A stretch of DNA of 23,200 bases from an uncultured Eubacteriales bacterium (GTDB taxonomy: Bacteria > Bacillota > Clostridia > Christensenellales > Borkfalkiaceae): the NCBI GenBank assembly GCA_900548285.1, contig URKE01000029.1, positions 1-23,200 on the forward strand, given 5' to 3'. Each line of letters starts with the position of its first letter. Positions within the stretch are counted from its first letter, which is position 1. Both the position numbers and the translations under genes were made by a program. Positions 23,173 through 23,200 of the stretch are shown here, piece by piece. A model generated the notes under the pieces. It was not told the origin of the DNA and searched no databases. It saw nothing but the letters and a program-made list of their open reading frames with translations.

Positions 23173-23200
23173 AATATGCTTTATTTAACGCCGTGGCGAT

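Noticed and set aside
1..23200. CRISPR arrays, insertion sequences, rRNA or tRNA genes, phage genes.
   Set aside because: No spaced identical repeats, transposase motifs or structural RNA sequences were seen on either strand.

Overview
The window looks like a carbohydrate-utilisation region from a low-to-mid GC Gram-positive anaerobe, most likely a gut Clostridia (Bacillota) genome or metagenome-assembled genome. The grounds are strong AGGAGG-type ribosome binding sites, LplB/YtcP-type oligosaccharide permeases with a lipoprotein binding protein and no local ATPase, lipoprotein signals on secreted enzymes, MucBP-like surface repeats, and uxaC/eda/kdgK in one operon. Order or family is inference only. 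TGA works as an ordinary stop, as the ATGA gene overlaps show.

Layout. (1) 246-14392, minus strand: one long probable operon read right to left. In transcription order it holds two sugar permeases, a solute-binding lipoprotein, an exported Asp-box propeller protein, a 1123-residue repeat surface protein, a cytoplasmic Asp-box propeller protein, an alpha/beta-hydrolase lipoprotein, a short FGGY-type kinase, an HpcH/HpaI aldolase and an SGNH-hydrolase lipoprotein. A strong terminator follows at 174-219. Many junctions overlap or nearly touch. (2) 14543-15412, plus strand: a divergent AraC-family regulator that may have a leaderless transcript, ending in a terminator. (3) 15434-18013, minus strand: a cytoplasmic GH78 alpha-L-rhamnosidase with its own recognisable promoter. 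(4) 18438-21431, minus strand: uxaC-eda-kdgK, tightly coupled and followed by a terminator at 18313-18351. (5) 21428-23172, minus strand: a damaged or chimeric zone. The C-terminal ~89 residues of altronate dehydratase (UxaA) are joined in frame to Cys-rich surface-protein repeats. Upstream lie a terminator, a degenerate 7-bp tandem repeat and another surface-protein fragment.

How the genes may work together (inference): an oligosaccharide carrying rhamnose and uronic acid, possibly acetylated (rhamnogalacturonan I or arabinogalactan-protein side chains are candidates), would be bound and de-esterified outside by the lipoprotein esterases and surface proteins. It would be imported by the ABC permeases, which would borrow a shared ATPase from elsewhere, and cut inside by GH78 and the cytoplasmic propeller enzyme. 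Uronic acids would go through UxaC to keto-uronates, and 2-keto-3-deoxygluconate would go through KdgK and Eda to pyruvate and glyceraldehyde-3-phosphate. The steps between UxaC and KdgK (oxidoreductase and dehydratase) are not intact here.

Most worth a second look: the uxaA/surface-repeat chimera; a shared C-terminal Gly-Cys-Arg-Ser / hydrophobic / basic tail on two neighbouring exported proteins that looks like an undescribed sorting signal; the threefold-repeat surface protein; the possibly leaderless regulator; and a small ORF whose ribosome binding site lies inside a terminator hairpin.
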